The translations under genes and the position numbers were made by a program. A stretch of DNA of 64,000 nt from Bernardetia sp. (lineage in GTDB: Bacteria > Bacteroidota > Bacteroidia > Cytophagales > Bernardetiaceae): the NCBI GenBank assembly GCA_020630575.1, contig JAHDBD010000010.1, forward strand, positions 113,363 through 177,362, written 5' to 3'. The notes beneath the pieces were generated by a model. The model saw only the letters and a program-made list of their open reading frames with translations. It made no database searches and was not told where the DNA came from. Shown here in pieces: positions 52,064 to 59,452 of the stretch. Each line of letters starts with the position of its first letter. Positions within the stretch are counted from its first letter, which is position 1.

Positions 52064-52360
52064 TATATCTTACGAAAAATAATTGCAATAGGTTTGCTAC
52101 GAGTAATAAATTATAATAAATAAAGTATAATTAGGAAGAAAGATAGATAATTCTAATTTAAGAATCCCTTGTTTCTCTCAAAAATCTACTTTTATTTGAA
52201 TTGACAAATTTACTATTCTTACCGAGAGTTTTCAAGTTTTTTTGAAAATAAATAAAAAAGATGCTATTTAATTAGATTATTATAAGAACGAAACCTATAA
52301 TTGAGTCGTTAATTAACATCTTATACTTACTATTTTATTACTGATTATCAATCTACATAT

Positions 52361-53194
52361 ATGACTTACCATTCTCACAAATTAGATTCAACTCACTCTC
52401 ATATTATTGGAAGAACTGACCCAATTACAGGTGATACAATAAAAGAAGAGGATAAAGTTGTATTTTGTTTGGCTTGTCACTCTTGTTTTTTAGAAGAAAG
52501 TTGGAATTATATGAATAATAGGCATTGTCAGCAAAACGAGACTTTAAAATTTATTCCCTTTCCACCTCCTCAACTTATTGCTAAGAAAAAAGAACAAAAA
52601 TTAATTGCTGAATTGAAAGAATCAACGATTAATCCATTTCCGATTTTTATTTTAAGTTTTGTCTTTGGCTTTATTGGTTATTCCATAGCTGAATCTGAAA
52701 AAATTGCTTTTCTTTTTATAGGTACTGCAATAGGCTTTTCTTTGGGCATTTTGATAGGATGGCTTAGCAAAACCCAAGTAGTTAAAGAATTTACAGGACA
52801 AAAAAGCACAAGTTTTAGTATTTATGAAAGTTATATGGAAATAGAGAATGTAAAGTTTTATTGGAATGAAATAGAACAAATAAATTTTAGAAGAACTATG
52901 CTTGTAGAATTTGATGATAGATATGGAACTAAAAAAGCATCTTCTCATTATCCTTCATTAGAAATTTACTTAAACAATGGAGAGTTTTTAGAAAGAGAAC
53001 TTCCCACTACAAACTATCCTAAAATAAAACCTTTTTTATTTGGTCTTGCGTGGGCATCACAATTTACTAGCATTTATTTTTATACTGAACACGAAAAAGA
53101 ATATGGATTAGCCCAAAGTTTTGATAGAAATTATCAAGGAACTATAAAAATTGGAGAACCAACACAATTAGCATATAATCCAGAAGAAAATTAA
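52361..53194 (+). CDS. RING-like module membrane protein, paralog F
   Basis: This 277-residue family member has HSHIIGRTDPITGD, VVFCLACHSCFLEESWNYM and RHCQQ, so the presumed ligands are intact and there is an extra Cys. Two transmembrane helices (about 88-130) lead to the PH-like domain with FSIYESYMEIENVKFYWNEI and FLFGLAWASQFTSIYF. It pairs with paralog G, 9 bp downstream, and their first 50 residues are almost identical. The 297 bp upstream should hold divergent promoters for this pair and the STAS/RsbW-like operon. Confidence 0.75.
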   Translation: MTYHSHKLDSTHSHIIGRTDPITGDTIKEEDKVVFCLACHSCFLEESWNYMNNRHCQQNETLKFIPFPPPQLIAKKKEQKLIAELKESTINPFPIFILSFVFGFIGYSIAESEKIAFLFIGTAIGFSLGILIGWLSKTQVVKEFTGQKSTSFSIYESYMEIENVKFYWNEIEQINFRRTMLVEFDDRYGTKKASSHYPSLEIYLNNGEFLERELPTTNYPKIKPFLFGLAWASQFTSIYFYTEHEKEYGLAQSFDRNYQGTIKIGEPTQLAYNPEEN

Positions 53195-53203
53195 AATAAC
53201 TAT

Positions 53204-54007
53204 ATGACTTACCATTCTCACAAATTAGGTTCAACTCACCCTCATATTATTGGAAGAACTGATCCAATTACAGGAGATACAATTAAAGAAAATGATAAAG
53301 TTGTATTTTGTTTGGCTTGTCAATCTTGCTTTTTAGAGGAGAGTTGGAATTATATGAATAATAGGCATTGTGAGCAAACTGACACCTTATTTTTTGCGCC
53401 TTATATTCCTTCCAAACTTGTCGCAAAGAGAAAAAAAGACCAAAACTCAGAACCTTTACTAAGCAAAAATACAATAAGTATTCTTTTGATTTTACTTTTT
53501 TATGGAATATATAGTAGCTCAATCTATTTTTTAGTAGAAGATTTACTTCTCTTTACCAGAGATAGAATTTTGTACTCTGTTATAATTGGATTTTTTCCTG
53601 CTGTTCTTTCTATAATGGGTCTTACAAGTGAAAAGTTTACAAACCTGATAGGAATAACAAAATCTAAAAAAACAGATATTCATATTCTTGAGGAAGGATT
53701 ACAGATAGGTGATAGTTTATTTTTTTGGTCTAATACAGAAAAAATAGAGTATCGACGAGCAGCAAAAGAAGAAAATAGCCTTGTATCTCCACAAATTAAA
53801 ATCTTTCTTCAAAATGGAAATACTATTCAAGAGAAATTTGAAACTAAAAATCCAGAACATCAAAAATCATTTTTACTCGCCTTAGCGTGGGCTTCTGAAC
53901 ATACAAAAGTAGAGTTTTATACCAAAAGCCAACAAGAATATGCACTTTTGGTAAGTGTAGAAGAAAATTATGAAAACATGAAATTAGGAAGTAGAAATAG
54001 AGAATAG
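53204..54007 (+). CDS. RING-like module membrane protein, paralog G
   Basis: This 267-residue tandem partner of paralog F has HPHIIGRTDPITGD, VVFCLACQSCFLEESWNYM and RHCEQ. Two transmembrane helices (about 90-145) precede the PH-like tail (IHILEEGLQIGDSLFFWSNT, FLLALAWASEHTKVEF). A 7-bp tandem repeat array begins about 60 bp after its stop. The strong conservation of the module across F and G, with divergence in the membrane part, repeats the pattern of pair D-E. Confidence 0.75.
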   Translation: MTYHSHKLGSTHPHIIGRTDPITGDTIKENDKVVFCLACQSCFLEESWNYMNNRHCEQTDTLFFAPYIPSKLVAKRKKDQNSEPLLSKNTISILLILLFYGIYSSSIYFLVEDLLLFTRDRILYSVIIGFFPAVLSIMGLTSEKFTNLIGITKSKKTDIHILEEGLQIGDSLFFWSNTEKIEYRRAAKEENSLVSPQIKIFLQNGNTIQEKFETKNPEHQKSFLLALAWASEHTKVEFYTKSQQEYALLVSVEENYENMKLGSRNRE

Positions 54008-54064
54008 AGAAAAACTACGTTTTTGTAATCTTTAGTAAAAACCAATACGTTTTTATTGAAAAAA

Positions 54065-54134
54065 ATTCGTAATTCGTAATTCGTAATTCGTAATTCGTGA
54101 TTCGTAATTCGTAATTCGTAATTCGTAATTCGTA
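54065..54134. repeat. Tandem array of ten ATTCGTA units
   Basis: Ten consecutive 7-bp units lie end to end, all ATTCGTA except the fifth (ATTCGTG). Scattered single or paired units of the same word occur near 47945, 48000 and 56390, so it is a recurrent spacer sequence in this genome. The array is likely to vary in length between strains. Confidence 0.95.
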
Positions 54135-54224
54135 ATTTAATATTTTTATTTGGAATTAATCTAAATAAAATTTACTTTTGTAAAACATTACAAATTCCTT
54201 TACCTCAACATCTTATTTTAAGTC

Positions 54225-54404
54225 ATGCAAACTACATTTCCTGCATTTCCTTCAATTATTGGTTCTGAAACAAATTCTTTTTCTACTAATTTGAATACTG
54301 AAGACGAATCATTTTGTCAGTCGTTTAGCTGTTGTAAAAAAGATAAGTGTTGTAAAAAGTATAAGAAAAAAGGAACACATTGCAAAAAATGTCCGAAAAT
54401 ATAG
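54225..54404 (+). CDS. Small Cys-rich protein (59 residues)
   Basis: An ATG-to-TAG frame encodes a 59-residue protein. It has a plain N-terminal half and a Cys- and Lys-rich end: FSCCKKDKCCKKYKKKGTHC and then KKCPKI. Seven or eight Cys in 30 residues with Lys spacing suggest metal binding (Zn or Fe-S) or nucleic-acid contact. Similar short CCKKYKKKGxHCKxCP tails are familiar from Bacteroidota, though I cannot name a family. It converges with the LytTR gene. Confidence 0.65.
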   Translation: MQTTFPAFPSIIGSETNSFSTNLNTEDESFCQSFSCCKKDKCCKKYKKKGTHCKKCPKI

Positions 54405-54416
54405 AGTTTATTTATT

Positions 54417-55136
54417 CTATTTTTCTAGCAGTTTTTGGATTTTCTGTCTATATGTTTGTCCAATCGGAACAACTGTATTTTCTAAAAAAATCTGATTTCC
54501 TTCAATTGTTTTGACTTTTTCTAAAGCCACAATAAACGATTTATGAACACGCAAAAAATATTTTTCAGATAAAACGGTTTCTAAATCTGATATTTTTTCA
54601 TTGCAAATAATCATTTCTTCTTCTAAAAATAGCTTTGAATAATTGCCATAGGCTTCTACATAAAGCAATTTTTCAGGATTAATCTGATAGTGTTTTTTAT
54701 CACCTTTTACAAAAAAAGAATCGCCTTTTGATTCTGTACTTTCTAGATTTGTAGTAGTAGATGATACATTTTTGATAGAATTATTCTGAACAGAAATAGC
54801 TTTATTGACAGCCTTTACAAAACGCTCAAAACTAAACGGTTTTACCAAATAATCTACTACGCCCAGTTCATATCCTTCCAAAGCAAACTCTTGATAGGCA
54901 CTCGTTACAATTACTTTAGGCGAATTAGTTAGTGTTCGTAAAAACTCAAATCCGTTAAGTTTTGGCATATTTATATCCAAAAAAATAAGTTCTACATTAT
55001 TTTGATGTAAAAATTCCATTGCCTGAAAAGCATCATAACAGTTTTTTTGTAACTGTAAATGAGGTAACATTCCACAAAATTTTTCTATAAGTTGATGTGC
55101 TAGTGGTTCGTCGTCTATGATAATGTAATTTGTCAT
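54417..55136 (-). CDS. LytTR-family response regulator
   Basis: This 239-residue protein has a receiver domain (1-120; IIDDEPLAH, LIFLDINMPKLNGFEFL with phospho-accepting Asp, VTSAYQEFALEGYELGVVDY, VKPFSFERF) and a LytTR DNA-binding domain (about 140-239; LLYVEAYGNYSKLFL, RVHKSFIVALEKV). The gene follows that of its probable kinase, 94 bp downstream, with one ACAGGGTT palindrome in the gap. It would bind direct repeats upstream of target genes once phosphorylated. Confidence 0.95.
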   Translation of the reverse strand: MTNYIIIDDEPLAHQLIEKFCGMLPHLQLQKNCYDAFQAMEFLHQNNVELIFLDINMPKLNGFEFLRTLTNSPKVIVTSAYQEFALEGYELGVVDYLVKPFSFERFVKAVNKAISVQNNSIKNVSSTTTNLESTESKGDSFFVKGDKKHYQINPEKLLYVEAYGNYSKLFLEEEMIICNEKISDLETVLSEKYFLRVHKSFIVALEKVKTIEGNQIFLENTVVPIGQTYRQKIQKLLEK

Positions 55137-55159
55137 ATTTTTTTATTTTAAATTACTAA

Positions 55160-55177
55160 ACAGGGTTAAAACCCTGT
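55160..55177. repeat. ACAGGGTT palindrome between kinase and regulator genes
   Basis: ACAGGGTTAAAACCCTGT is identical to the copy at 9856-9873, and it shares the flank CCAAT with the copy at 9947. It splits the kinase and regulator genes and could fold in their mRNA. Confidence 0.85.
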
Positions 55178-55230
55178 CCAATGTATAATTCATATCCTAT
55201 TTTTGAAACCATATCTTTGTAAAAAATTGA

Positions 55231-56004
55231 TTACTCAATCTGAATTTTCAGTTTTGCACTATAAATAGCCTCATTTCTCTCAATTTCTAAAGAATATTTT
55301 TGAGAATAAAGAAGTTCTAGTCTTCGTTTGAGATTTTGTAAACCAATTCCTTGTTCTTTCTTTTTTGGTAGTTCGTTATTTGCTTCTAAATCAAAATTAT
55401 TTTCTATCCAAAAAGTAAGTTCTTTTTGATTTTTGATTTGAATCAAATCTAGTTGAACAGTCAAAAAAGCATTTTCTCTCAATGTTTCTACACCATGTTT
55501 GAAGGCATTTTCAAGTAAAATAATGAAAAGTAAAGGTGCAATTTGAGTAGTTTCTATATTGATATTTTGACCAACTAAAAAATTAATTTCTACATTTTTT
55601 TGATAACGAATTTTTTGAAGTTCGATATAATTTTTTAAATATTCTATTTCATCAAGTAACGAAACAGTCTGTTTTTGTCCTTCATAAATGGTGTAACGCA
55701 TCATATCAGAAAGTTGCAAAATCATTGTAGGAGCTTTTTCTGAATTTTGAACTGTCAAAGAATAAAGATTATTGAGCGTATTAAAGAAAAAGTGAGGATT
55801 TATTTGAGTTTTCAAAAGAGCTAATTCGGCAGTCGTTTTTTGTGCTTTTAAATTTTGTAGCCATTTCCATTGTTCGTATATCCAAATCAGAAAAAAAGCA
55901 GGAATAGGCAGAATAAAAAAACTAAAAGCTGTTTCTTTTTTCTGTAAATAAATTTCCAATCCACCCGAAAACAACCGAACATACAGAAAATAAAGATAAT
56001 ACAA
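55231..56004 (-). CDS. LytS-type sensor histidine kinase, 5'-truncated
   Basis: This 257-residue frame holds the His_kinase (PF06580-type) core with AELALLKTQINPHFFFNTLN (phospho-acceptor His) and the ATPase box LLFIILLENAFKHGVE, ending GIGLQNLKRRLELLYS. Relatives have about four transmembrane helices before this core; only one (FSFFILPIPAFFLIWIYEQW) is left. No ATG precedes the core, and the first possible start is a TTG. The 5' end abuts an antiparallel fragment of another gene, so a rearrangement has removed the N-terminus. It may survive as a short protein or be dead. Confidence 0.85.
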   Translation of the reverse strand: MYYLYFLYVRLFSGGLEIYLQKKETAFSFFILPIPAFFLIWIYEQWKWLQNLKAQKTTAELALLKTQINPHFFFNTLNNLYSLTVQNSEKAPTMILQLSDMMRYTIYEGQKQTVSLLDEIEYLKNYIELQKIRYQKNVEINFLVGQNINIETTQIAPLLFIILLENAFKHGVETLRENAFLTVQLDLIQIKNQKELTFWIENNFDLEANNELPKKKEQGIGLQNLKRRLELLYSQKYSLEIERNEAIYSAKLKIQIE

Positions 56005-56252
56005 ATGAAAAAATAGTTTCTATTCCTATTGATGAACCTATCACAATCGGACTTTTTTCTGTTTTGCCTGATCAAATTGATAAAGAAAAAGAAAGTGAGC
56101 AAATCATTTATTTAGATTCTAAAAATATCGATCAAGAACTAAATACATTTACTTTCTATGTTAATGAACTGCCTATTTTTGCTAGTATGGATCCGTTTTT
56201 TACACGTTTAGATAAAAATTTGGAAGATAATCTTATGGAAATTGGAGAGTGA
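55983..56252 (+). pseudogene. 3' relic of an ABC-permease/M1-aminopeptidase gene
   Basis: The plus strand reads in frame to a TGA with IPIDEPITIGLFSVLPDQ, then QELNTFTFYVNELPIFASMD, then PFFTRLDKNLEDNLMEIGE. This is the C-terminal end typical of the large Bacteroidota ABC-permease/M1 aminopeptidase proteins, whose tails run W/D-I-x-I-G-V-F...VDxLPxxAGIDPYNxLIDRxxxDN. The remaining 1000-odd residues are missing. The left edge overlaps the truncated 5' end of the histidine kinase gene, which marks a recombination junction. Confidence 0.7.
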
Positions 56253-56650
56253 AAAGCAAATATTTGTAAAAAATAGGCTTTATCATAGTTTTCTAAAAGT
56301 CATATAAATATAAATCCTCATTTAAGAAAAAGGATAGCTAAAGTTCGAAAAAGAAAATATTCGCAATTTTTAATTTTTAATTCGTAATTACTTATGAAAG
56401 TATTGGTATTTTACGAATAGAAAGTTTAAATTTGCATATTCAATAAAAAATATATAGTTTTATTAAAAAATAGAATTGCAATAAAAATGTAATTCACAAA
56501 ACTTTTTTTTTATCTGTGAGTTAAGAGCAGTAGTGAGTTTAAATTTATAAATACATTATTTTTTAGATAAATTAAGTATAAAATAGATTTATCATTATTC
56601 AAAAACTCATTTTTTATATTCAAATTCTTCATTAAATAAGGAGGTATACA
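56253..56650. other. Long leader region upstream of infC
   Basis: About 400 bp between the aminopeptidase relic and infC contains no gene. It holds a good promoter match near 56403-56434, so the infC mRNA would have a leader of about 210 nt. That is long enough for the autoregulatory structures known from other infC leaders, but I could not define a fold by eye. Confidence 0.5.
56403..56434 (+). promoter_or_regulatory. Putative Bacteroidota-type infC promoter
   Basis: TTGG at 56403-56406 and TAAATTTG at 56427-56434 are 20 bp apart, close to the TTG-N19-TAnnTTTG consensus. No better match was seen between this point and infC. Confidence 0.4.
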
Positions 56651-57418
56651 ATCGCAAAAACATATAGAAGAGGTGGCAGACGACCTATCAGAAGAGAGGA
56701 AGATCCTCATCGTATAAATCGTCGTATCAGAGCAAAAGAAATTCGTATCGTAGGCGACGATGTGGAAAATGGAATTTATTCTACTGCTGATGCTTTAGAA
56801 ATCGCTCAAAAACTGGGGCTTGATTTAGTAGAAATCGCTCCCAACGGTACACCACCTGTTTGTAAGATTATCGATTATTCGAAATTCAAATACGAACAGA
56901 AAAAGAAACAAAAAGAACTAAAAGCCAATGCTCATAAAGTAGTGGTGAAAGAAATTCGTTTTGGCCCTAATACCAACGAACACGATTTAGACTTCAAAAC
57001 AAAACATGCTCAAAAGTTTCTTGAAGAAGGAAACAAAGTAAAAGCGTATGTTCAATTTGCAGGACGAACAATTGTCTTTAAAGATAGAGGAAGAGAAATT
57101 TTAGACCGTTTTGCAGAATCATTAGAAGAATATGGTAAACCAGAAGGATATCCTAAAATGGAAGGTAAGCGTATGATTATTATGTTTACACCTAAAAATG
57201 TCCCTAAGCCTAAGAAAAAGGCAACAGATTCTTCTAAAAGTGAAAAACCAAAATCTAGCACTCCTTCTGTAAAAAGTAAGGACACAGAAAAAAAAGATTC
57301 AGACAATAATAGTTCTGAAAATAAAGATTCTAAAAAAGAAGACAAAGCTTCTGTAAAAAAAGCTCCTATATCTAAAAAACCTTCTACCAAAAAGGATACG
57401 AATGAGGAAGAAGAGTAA
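56651..57418 (+). CDS. infC: Translation initiation factor IF-3, ATC start
   Basis: The frame extends upstream of any ATG, GTG or TTG to an ATC codon placed 7 nt after a strong AAGGAGG site. That start restores the conserved IF3 N-terminus ([25 protein letters not shown]), giving 255 residues. The N domain has [19 protein letters not shown] and [19 protein letters not shown]; the C domain has [17 protein letters not shown] and [20 protein letters not shown] Lys/Ser-rich tail of about 75 residues follows. IF3 discriminates against non-canonical starts, so the ATC allows self-repression, as AUU does in E. coli infC. Confidence 0.95.
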   Translation: MAKTYRRGGRRPIRREEDPHRINRRIRAKEIRIVGDDVENGIYSTADALEIAQKLGLDLVEIAPNGTPPVCKIIDYSKFKYEQKKKQKELKANAHKVVVKEIRFGPNTNEHDLDFKTKHAQKFLEEGNKVKAYVQFAGRTIVFKDRGREILDRFAESLEEYGKPEGYPKMEGKRMIIMFTPKNVPKPKKKATDSSKSEKPKSSTPSVKSKDTEKKDSDNNSSENKDSKKEDKASVKKAPISKKPSTKKDTNEEEE

Positions 57419-57450
57419 ACAGGAACTCATGTAATTTTATTCAAAATAAA

Positions 57451-57487
57451 AAAGTAGCTAAATTATTCTTTAGCTACTTTTTTTATT
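57451..57487 (+). terminator. Terminator after infC
   Basis: A 10-bp stem (AAAGTAGCTA with TAGCTACTTT) with a 10-nt loop is followed by seven T. It ends infC as a single-gene transcript, without the rpmI and rplT genes that usually follow. Confidence 0.9.
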
Positions 57488-57494
57488 GCTATTG

Positions 57495-57611
57495 TGTTCC
57501 GTCCTAACATAGAATTATACAACTAATTTAGGGCAAGTTTGTCGTGATGAGTATCAAACTCTTTTAACTAAAAATCATATTTATTGTAGTATGACAGAAT
57601 GTTGTGAATAA
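57495..57611 (+). mobile_element. Internal-deletion relic of an IS3-family element
   Basis: The left part (TGTTCCGTCCTAACATAG and AACTAATTT) matches the sequence at the window's right edge. It runs directly into a coding remnant, CRDEYQTLLTKNHIYCSMTE, followed by a stop. The pattern S-x-EYQxLLxxxxIxCSM is that of the rve/DDE integrase core of IS3-family OrfB. So an element end has been joined to a fragment of its second gene by a deletion that removed the rest. Confidence 0.65.
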
Positions 57612-57620
57612 GAACCCATA

Positions 57621-57655
57621 AAAAAGAAAAATCAGACAATCTAAAGACTGTCTGA
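57621..57655 (-). terminator. Terminator of glyS
   Basis: On the minus strand TCAGACA pairs with TGTCTGA across a 10-nt loop and is followed by TTTTTCTTTTT. It lies 60 bp after the glyS stop. Confidence 0.75.
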
Positions 57656-57715
57656 CTTATATTTAATTTATCTAAAAACCTGCAACATTATTGCAGAACT
57701 AGACAAGAAGTTTTT

Positions 57716-59221
57716 CTAAACCAATTTCTCCAAAATTCTACTCATAGAACATTCATGAAGTAGTTTTGCTTTTAGTTCTGAAATTGGAATACGAATTTGT
57801 TCCATTGTATCACGATAACGAAGTGTAACCGTATTATCTTCTAAAGTATCGTGATCGACAGTAACACAAAACGGAGTTCCGACAACATCTTGACGAGCAT
57901 AACGCTTTCCAATTGAAGCACTTTCTTCATAGAAAGTTTCTAAATCTAATTTCAAATCATTTACAATTTCCATTGCTTTTTCTGGCAAACCGTCTTTCTT
58001 AGTAAGAGGAAAAACAGCTACTTTTGTTGGCGCAAGGGGAGCAGGGAAAGAAAGAACAATACGTTTTTCTACATTTCCTTTATCGTTTGTAGATTCAATT
58101 TCTTGATACGCATTACTCATCACAGACAAAAACAGACGATCAAGACCAATAGAAGTTTCGATAACATAAGGAATATAATTTTCCTTTGCTTGTGCATCAT
58201 GAAAACGCAACTTTTTCTTAGAAAACTCTTCGTGTTGCTTTAAATCAAAGTCTGTACGAGAATGAATACCTTCCATTTCCTTCCAACCGATTGGATAATT
58301 AAATTCTATATCTTCAGCTGCATCAGCATAATGAGCAAGTTTGTCGTGAACATGAAAACGAAGTTTGTCGGCAGGTGTGCCGATAGCTAAATGCCATTTA
58401 TGACGGTTTTCTTTCCATTTTTCAAACCATTCTTTTTGTGTCCCTGGTTTAATAAAAAATTGCATTTCCATTTGTGTAAACTCACGCATACGCATGATAA
58501 ACTGACGAGCTACAATTTCATTTCTAAATGCTTTTCCAACTTGTGCAATGCCAAAAGGAGGTTGCAAACGGCTAGTTTTCTGAACATTTAAATAATTTAC
58601 AAAAATACCTTGTGCTGTTTCTGGACGTAAATAAACTTCACTTGCTTCATTATCCACAGAGCCAATTTTGGTAGAAAACATCAAATTAAACTGACGTACT
58701 TCTGTCCAATTTGCAGTTCCTGAAATCTCACAAACAATATTTTCTTCAATAATCAAATTACGAACCCCTTCTAAATCTTCTTTCTTCAAAAGGTCATTCA
58801 TTTTATCTACTAAAGTAGTTGCTTTTTCTTTATCGCCTTCTTTTTCGTATTGTTCTGCTCTGTTTTCAATAATTTGGTCAGCACGATAACGCTTTTGAGA
58901 ATCTTTGTTATCAATCATTGGATCATTAAAACCTTCAATGTGTCCAGATGCTTGCCATGTTGTTGGGTGCATAAAAATAGCTGCATCAATCCCAACAATA
59001 TTATCATTCAAACGTGTCATTGCCAACCACCAAGCCTGTTGAAGATTGTTGCGAAGCGCAGAACCATTTTGTCCGTAATCATAAACGGCTTGTAAACCAT
59101 CATAGATTTCAGAGGATTGAAATACAAAACCGTATTCTTTACAATGTGAAATTATTTTTTGAAAAAACTCATTTTCAGGGCTTCCTTTTTGTTTTTTATT
59201 TTTTTTTGCTGTGCTTTCCAT
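57716..59221 (-). CDS. glyS: Glycyl-tRNA synthetase, homodimeric alpha2 type
   Basis: This 501-residue class II synthetase is of the eukaryote/archaea-like GlyRS form that many Bacteroidota use. Motif 1/2 parts are VYLRPETAQGIFVNYLNV, QPPFGIAQVGKAFRNEI and FTQMEMQFFI; motif 3 is VIETSIGLDRL. An anticodon-binding domain (about 400-501, KVAVFPLTKKDGLPEKAMEI) closes it. The N-terminal SSEIYDGLQAVYDYGQNGSA segment recognises glycine-specific features. The ATG used gives MESTAKKN; an upstream start would add 17 residues with no family match. Confidence 0.96.
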   Translation of the reverse strand: MESTAKKNKKQKGSPENEFFQKIISHCKEYGFVFQSSEIYDGLQAVYDYGQNGSALRNNLQQAWWLAMTRLNDNIVGIDAAIFMHPTTWQASGHIEGFNDPMIDNKDSQKRYRADQIIENRAEQYEKEGDKEKATTLVDKMNDLLKKEDLEGVRNLIIEENIVCEISGTANWTEVRQFNLMFSTKIGSVDNEASEVYLRPETAQGIFVNYLNVQKTSRLQPPFGIAQVGKAFRNEIVARQFIMRMREFTQMEMQFFIKPGTQKEWFEKWKENRHKWHLAIGTPADKLRFHVHDKLAHYADAAEDIEFNYPIGWKEMEGIHSRTDFDLKQHEEFSKKKLRFHDAQAKENYIPYVIETSIGLDRLFLSVMSNAYQEIESTNDKGNVEKRIVLSFPAPLAPTKVAVFPLTKKDGLPEKAMEIVNDLKLDLETFYEESASIGKRYARQDVVGTPFCVTVDHDTLEDNTVTLRYRDTMEQIRIPISELKAKLLHECSMSRILEKLV

Positions 59222-59452
59222 GAAAGTCTTTTTAAATATATGATTTGATAATTTTTTCGATAGAATAGGCAAAGATAAGAATTCTATATGAAATGATTTT
59301 GGTAAAAGACATTAGTTATTAAAACATGTCAAAAATACAAGAAAATAAAATTTTTAGTTTTCTTTTTATAATTTTGCCTTTCAAAAAACAACTCTATTTC
59401 AAGAATAGCTATATTCAAACTTTTACAACCAAAAAACTCAAATTTTATTATA

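Noticed and set aside
54065..54134. Repeat array as a CRISPR
   Set aside because: The units are 7 bp, contiguous and without spacers, and there are no cas genes.
55887..56102. Minus-strand frame as the missing N-terminus of the LytS kinase by frameshift
   Set aside because: The sequence is antisense to the aminopeptidase relic and gives no kinase-like membrane helices in order, so a simple frameshift does not explain the truncation.
56064..56252. Small plus-strand gene of 62 residues
   Set aside because: The frame continues upstream without a start and reads as the C-terminal tail of an ABC-permease/M1 aminopeptidase, so it is recorded as a pseudogene relic instead.
56462..56520. Autoregulatory hairpin or L20-type riboswitch in the infC leader
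   Set aside because: Only a weak TCACA/TGTGA pairing across a T-rich loop was found; it is not enough to call a structured leader.
57052..57390. 112-codon minus-strand frame inside infC
   Set aside because: It is a shadow of the Lys/Ser-rich IF3 tail; its Leu/Ser/Phe repeats follow from the AAR/TCT codons on the other strand.
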